Source: Flavobacterium sp. (GTDB lineage Bacteria > Bacteroidota > Bacteroidia > Flavobacteriales > Flavobacteriaceae). Taken from it: DNA of 64,000 bases. The notes below the pieces were generated by a model. It was not told the origin of the DNA and made no database searches. It saw nothing but the letters and a program-made list of their open reading frames with translations. This document shows positions 62,905 through 64,000 of this stretch, piece by piece; position 1 is the stretch's first letter; each line of letters opens with the position of its first letter. The position numbers and the translations under genes are program-made. The stretch is taken from the NCBI GenBank assembly GCA_027484725.1, contig JAIXSK010000016.1:248001-312000 (forward strand). Reading direction: 5' to 3'.

Positions 62905-63666
62905 TTATTTTTCTATGTAACCAATGAGTTGCTCAGACCATTGTCTGGTGGCTGTGGCTTCTTCGTTGAGCCTAAAATCTGTTGGTATACCACGGTAACA
63001 CAGTTGGGCTTGTTCGGCCACATATACATGTAATTTTTTAGGTGCTAATATATTGGTTTTTGAGTGACCATTGGCCGTTAGATCAATTTGATCAGATTTT
63101 AAATTTCCGGCCAAGAACAGGCTGTTTCCGCTGGTGTTTACCATTATTTGATGAGCCTTTCCGCTGATATTGGCTCGGGCTTGTTTTTTAAGATTACTCA
63201 CTAGTGTTGGTGCATCGATGCGACCGCTAAATGTGCTGTGGTCAGTGGCAATCAAACGAACTTTTTCTGCGGCATGGATCATTCCTTTAAATTGAGCATC
63301 GTCTTTTAAGTTGATTTTTATTTGGTCAACAAATAGGGTTTCATTAACCGATACCAAAGCCTGATGCGTTGCCCTGATTTCATTAACCGCCGGATTGTTT
63401 ACATAAACTTTAATAGGCGCTTTTGTAGGGTTAATGGTGTACACTTGTAAGGTTTTTTGGGTTACTTCGACCACGGTGTTTTTTAATAATTCTGAATCTG
63501 TTGATTCTAGTGATACTTGGGTGTGTGGATTTTGAACATAAACGAGTTCAATATTTCCGTTGACATTGATTTTAGAGAAATCTGAAACATTTCTACTTTC
63601 TGTGTTTTGACCTTTTGCCAGCATTCCAAACAGGAATAACGTGAGCGTTGTGATGATTTTTAACAT
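62905..63666 (-). CDS. GIN-domain (DUF2807) secreted protein
   Basis: 253 residues with signal peptide (IITTLTLFLFGMLAKGQ). VSDFSKINVNGNIELVYVQNP and STDSELLKNTVVEVTQKTLQVYT are the typical first strands of DUF2807, followed by stacked strands (IKINLKDDAQFKG, VRLIATDHSTFSG, QIDLTANGHSK). It reads toward padR with a 41-bp gap. It is the third GIN protein of the cluster. Between it and the DUF4870 gene lies a short ATC-rich repeat. Confidence 0.87.
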   Translation of the reverse strand: MLKIITTLTLFLFGMLAKGQNTESRNVSDFSKINVNGNIELVYVQNPHTQVSLESTDSELLKNTVVEVTQKTLQVYTINPTKAPIKVYVNNPAVNEIRATHQALVSVNETLFVDQIKINLKDDAQFKGMIHAAEKVRLIATDHSTFSGRIDAPTLVSNLKKQARANISGKAHQIMVNTSGNSLFLAGNLKSDQIDLTANGHSKTNILAPKKLHVYVAEQAQLCYRGIPTDFRLNEEATATRQWSEQLIGYIEK

Positions 63667-63730
63667 GATTCGTTTTTTGATTGATGATGATGATTTGATG
63701 ATGATTTGATGATGATTGAAACCTGCTGAA

Positions 63731-64000
63731 TTATTTTAAAAATTTAATGGTTAATGGATATTTGAAATCGTCTCCGTTGGCTGTTTTTACTGAGGCATAG
63801 ATGATCAAGAAGAACTCAGCCACTTTAAGCATAGCAAAGATTAAAGCTGCTACTATGGCTACTGTTAACCACCCGGTTACATCGCTAAAATTAAAATCAG
63901 TCAAGGTAAAGTCACCGTCTTCAACAGATGCATTAAAATTTGCGTGGTTAAAAAAAGTAACCAAAAAAATAGGGATGGCAATCAGCGCCAAAATGCACGA
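63731..64000 (-). CDS. DUF4870-like membrane protein, truncated by window edge
   Basis: About 89 residues are visible, cut at the right edge on its N-terminal side; the frame is open to base 64000. Two membrane helices (LIAIPIFLVTFF, TVAIVAALIFAMLKVAEFFLIIYA) and the ending KTANGDDFKYPLTIKFLK match DUF4870, whose members end in a YPLTI-like motif. It is the first visible gene of the leftward GIN/PadR/PspC cluster, 64 bp before the GIN gene. Membrane protein of unknown role. Confidence 0.7.
   Translation of the reverse strand, partial: SCILALIAIPIFLVTFFNHANFNASVEDGDFTLTDFNFSDVTGWLTVAIVAALIFAMLKVAEFFLIIYASVKTANGDDFKYPLTIKFLK

Noticed and set aside
1..64000. Prophage, integrative element or insertion sequence
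   Set aside because: No transposase, integrase, phage structural gene or attachment duplication was seen. tRNA-Pro is intact with no integrase beside it.

Overview
The window looks like chromosome of a Flavobacteriaceae member (phylum Bacteroidota), most like Flavobacterium. The DNA is AT-rich. Promoters follow the Bacteroidota pattern (TTTG about 17-21 bp before TAnnTTTG) and strong Shine-Dalgarno sequences are not evident. Several exported proteins end in type IX secretion system (T9SS) sorting domains of type A or type B (gliding-motility-associated). Housekeeping proteins (ArgS, Ffh, FolD, LipA, TrxB, HtpG, GapA, LpxK) read as flavobacterial.

Layout. 1-18 kb: a truncated repeat adhesin with a type B sorting domain, a hypothetical secreted protein, htpG, a lipocalin-like/OmpA lipoprotein pair, a 967-residue protein with 15-residue repeats and a C1q-like end, an orphan ABC ATPase, a BNR-type T9SS protein, a FabH homologue and a 1,533-residue type B adhesin. 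18-30 kb: argS, then an ECF sigma/FecR/TonB-receptor module divergent from a lipoprotein gene, and a seven-gene envelope redox operon (Rieske, ankyrin, DOMON-like T9SS protein, OB-fold, DUF5777 barrel, c-type cytochrome, YceI). 29.6-43 kb: ffh, folD, rluF, hydrolase, Nif3, lpxK, a purine nucleoside phosphorylase, a hybrid histidine kinase, gapA and lipA. 43-51 kb: a Crp/Fnr regulator with an AhpD-like gene, an MFS transporter, an M48 protease, TonB plus a TonB fragment, a second ECF sigma factor, a glycosyltransferase and a T9SS protein. 51-64 kb: tRNA-Pro, trxB, and a leftward cluster of GIN-domain (DUF2807) proteins, an ABC ATPase with a permease-aminopeptidase fusion, a transglutaminase-like protein, a PspC protein, a PadR regulator and a DUF4870 protein cut by the window edge.

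The most interesting signal is regulatory. A two-block sequence, GTAGGGTTTT then 12 bases then TGTTT, occurs with identical spacing 5' of three transcription units: fecR-TonB receptor, the divergent lipoprotein gene, and the Rieske/cytochrome operon 5.5 kb away. It is a candidate promoter for the local ECF sigma factor and would tie receptor, lipoprotein and redox operon into one regulon.

Intergenic DNA is also rich in structure: two arrays of a 9-bp repeat (one just 5' of gapA, one of 31 units after trxB), six clustered copies of a short palindrome near tRNA-Pro, and scattered GGATAGCAGCGG-like elements. No CRISPR array, prophage, insertion sequence or rRNA was seen.
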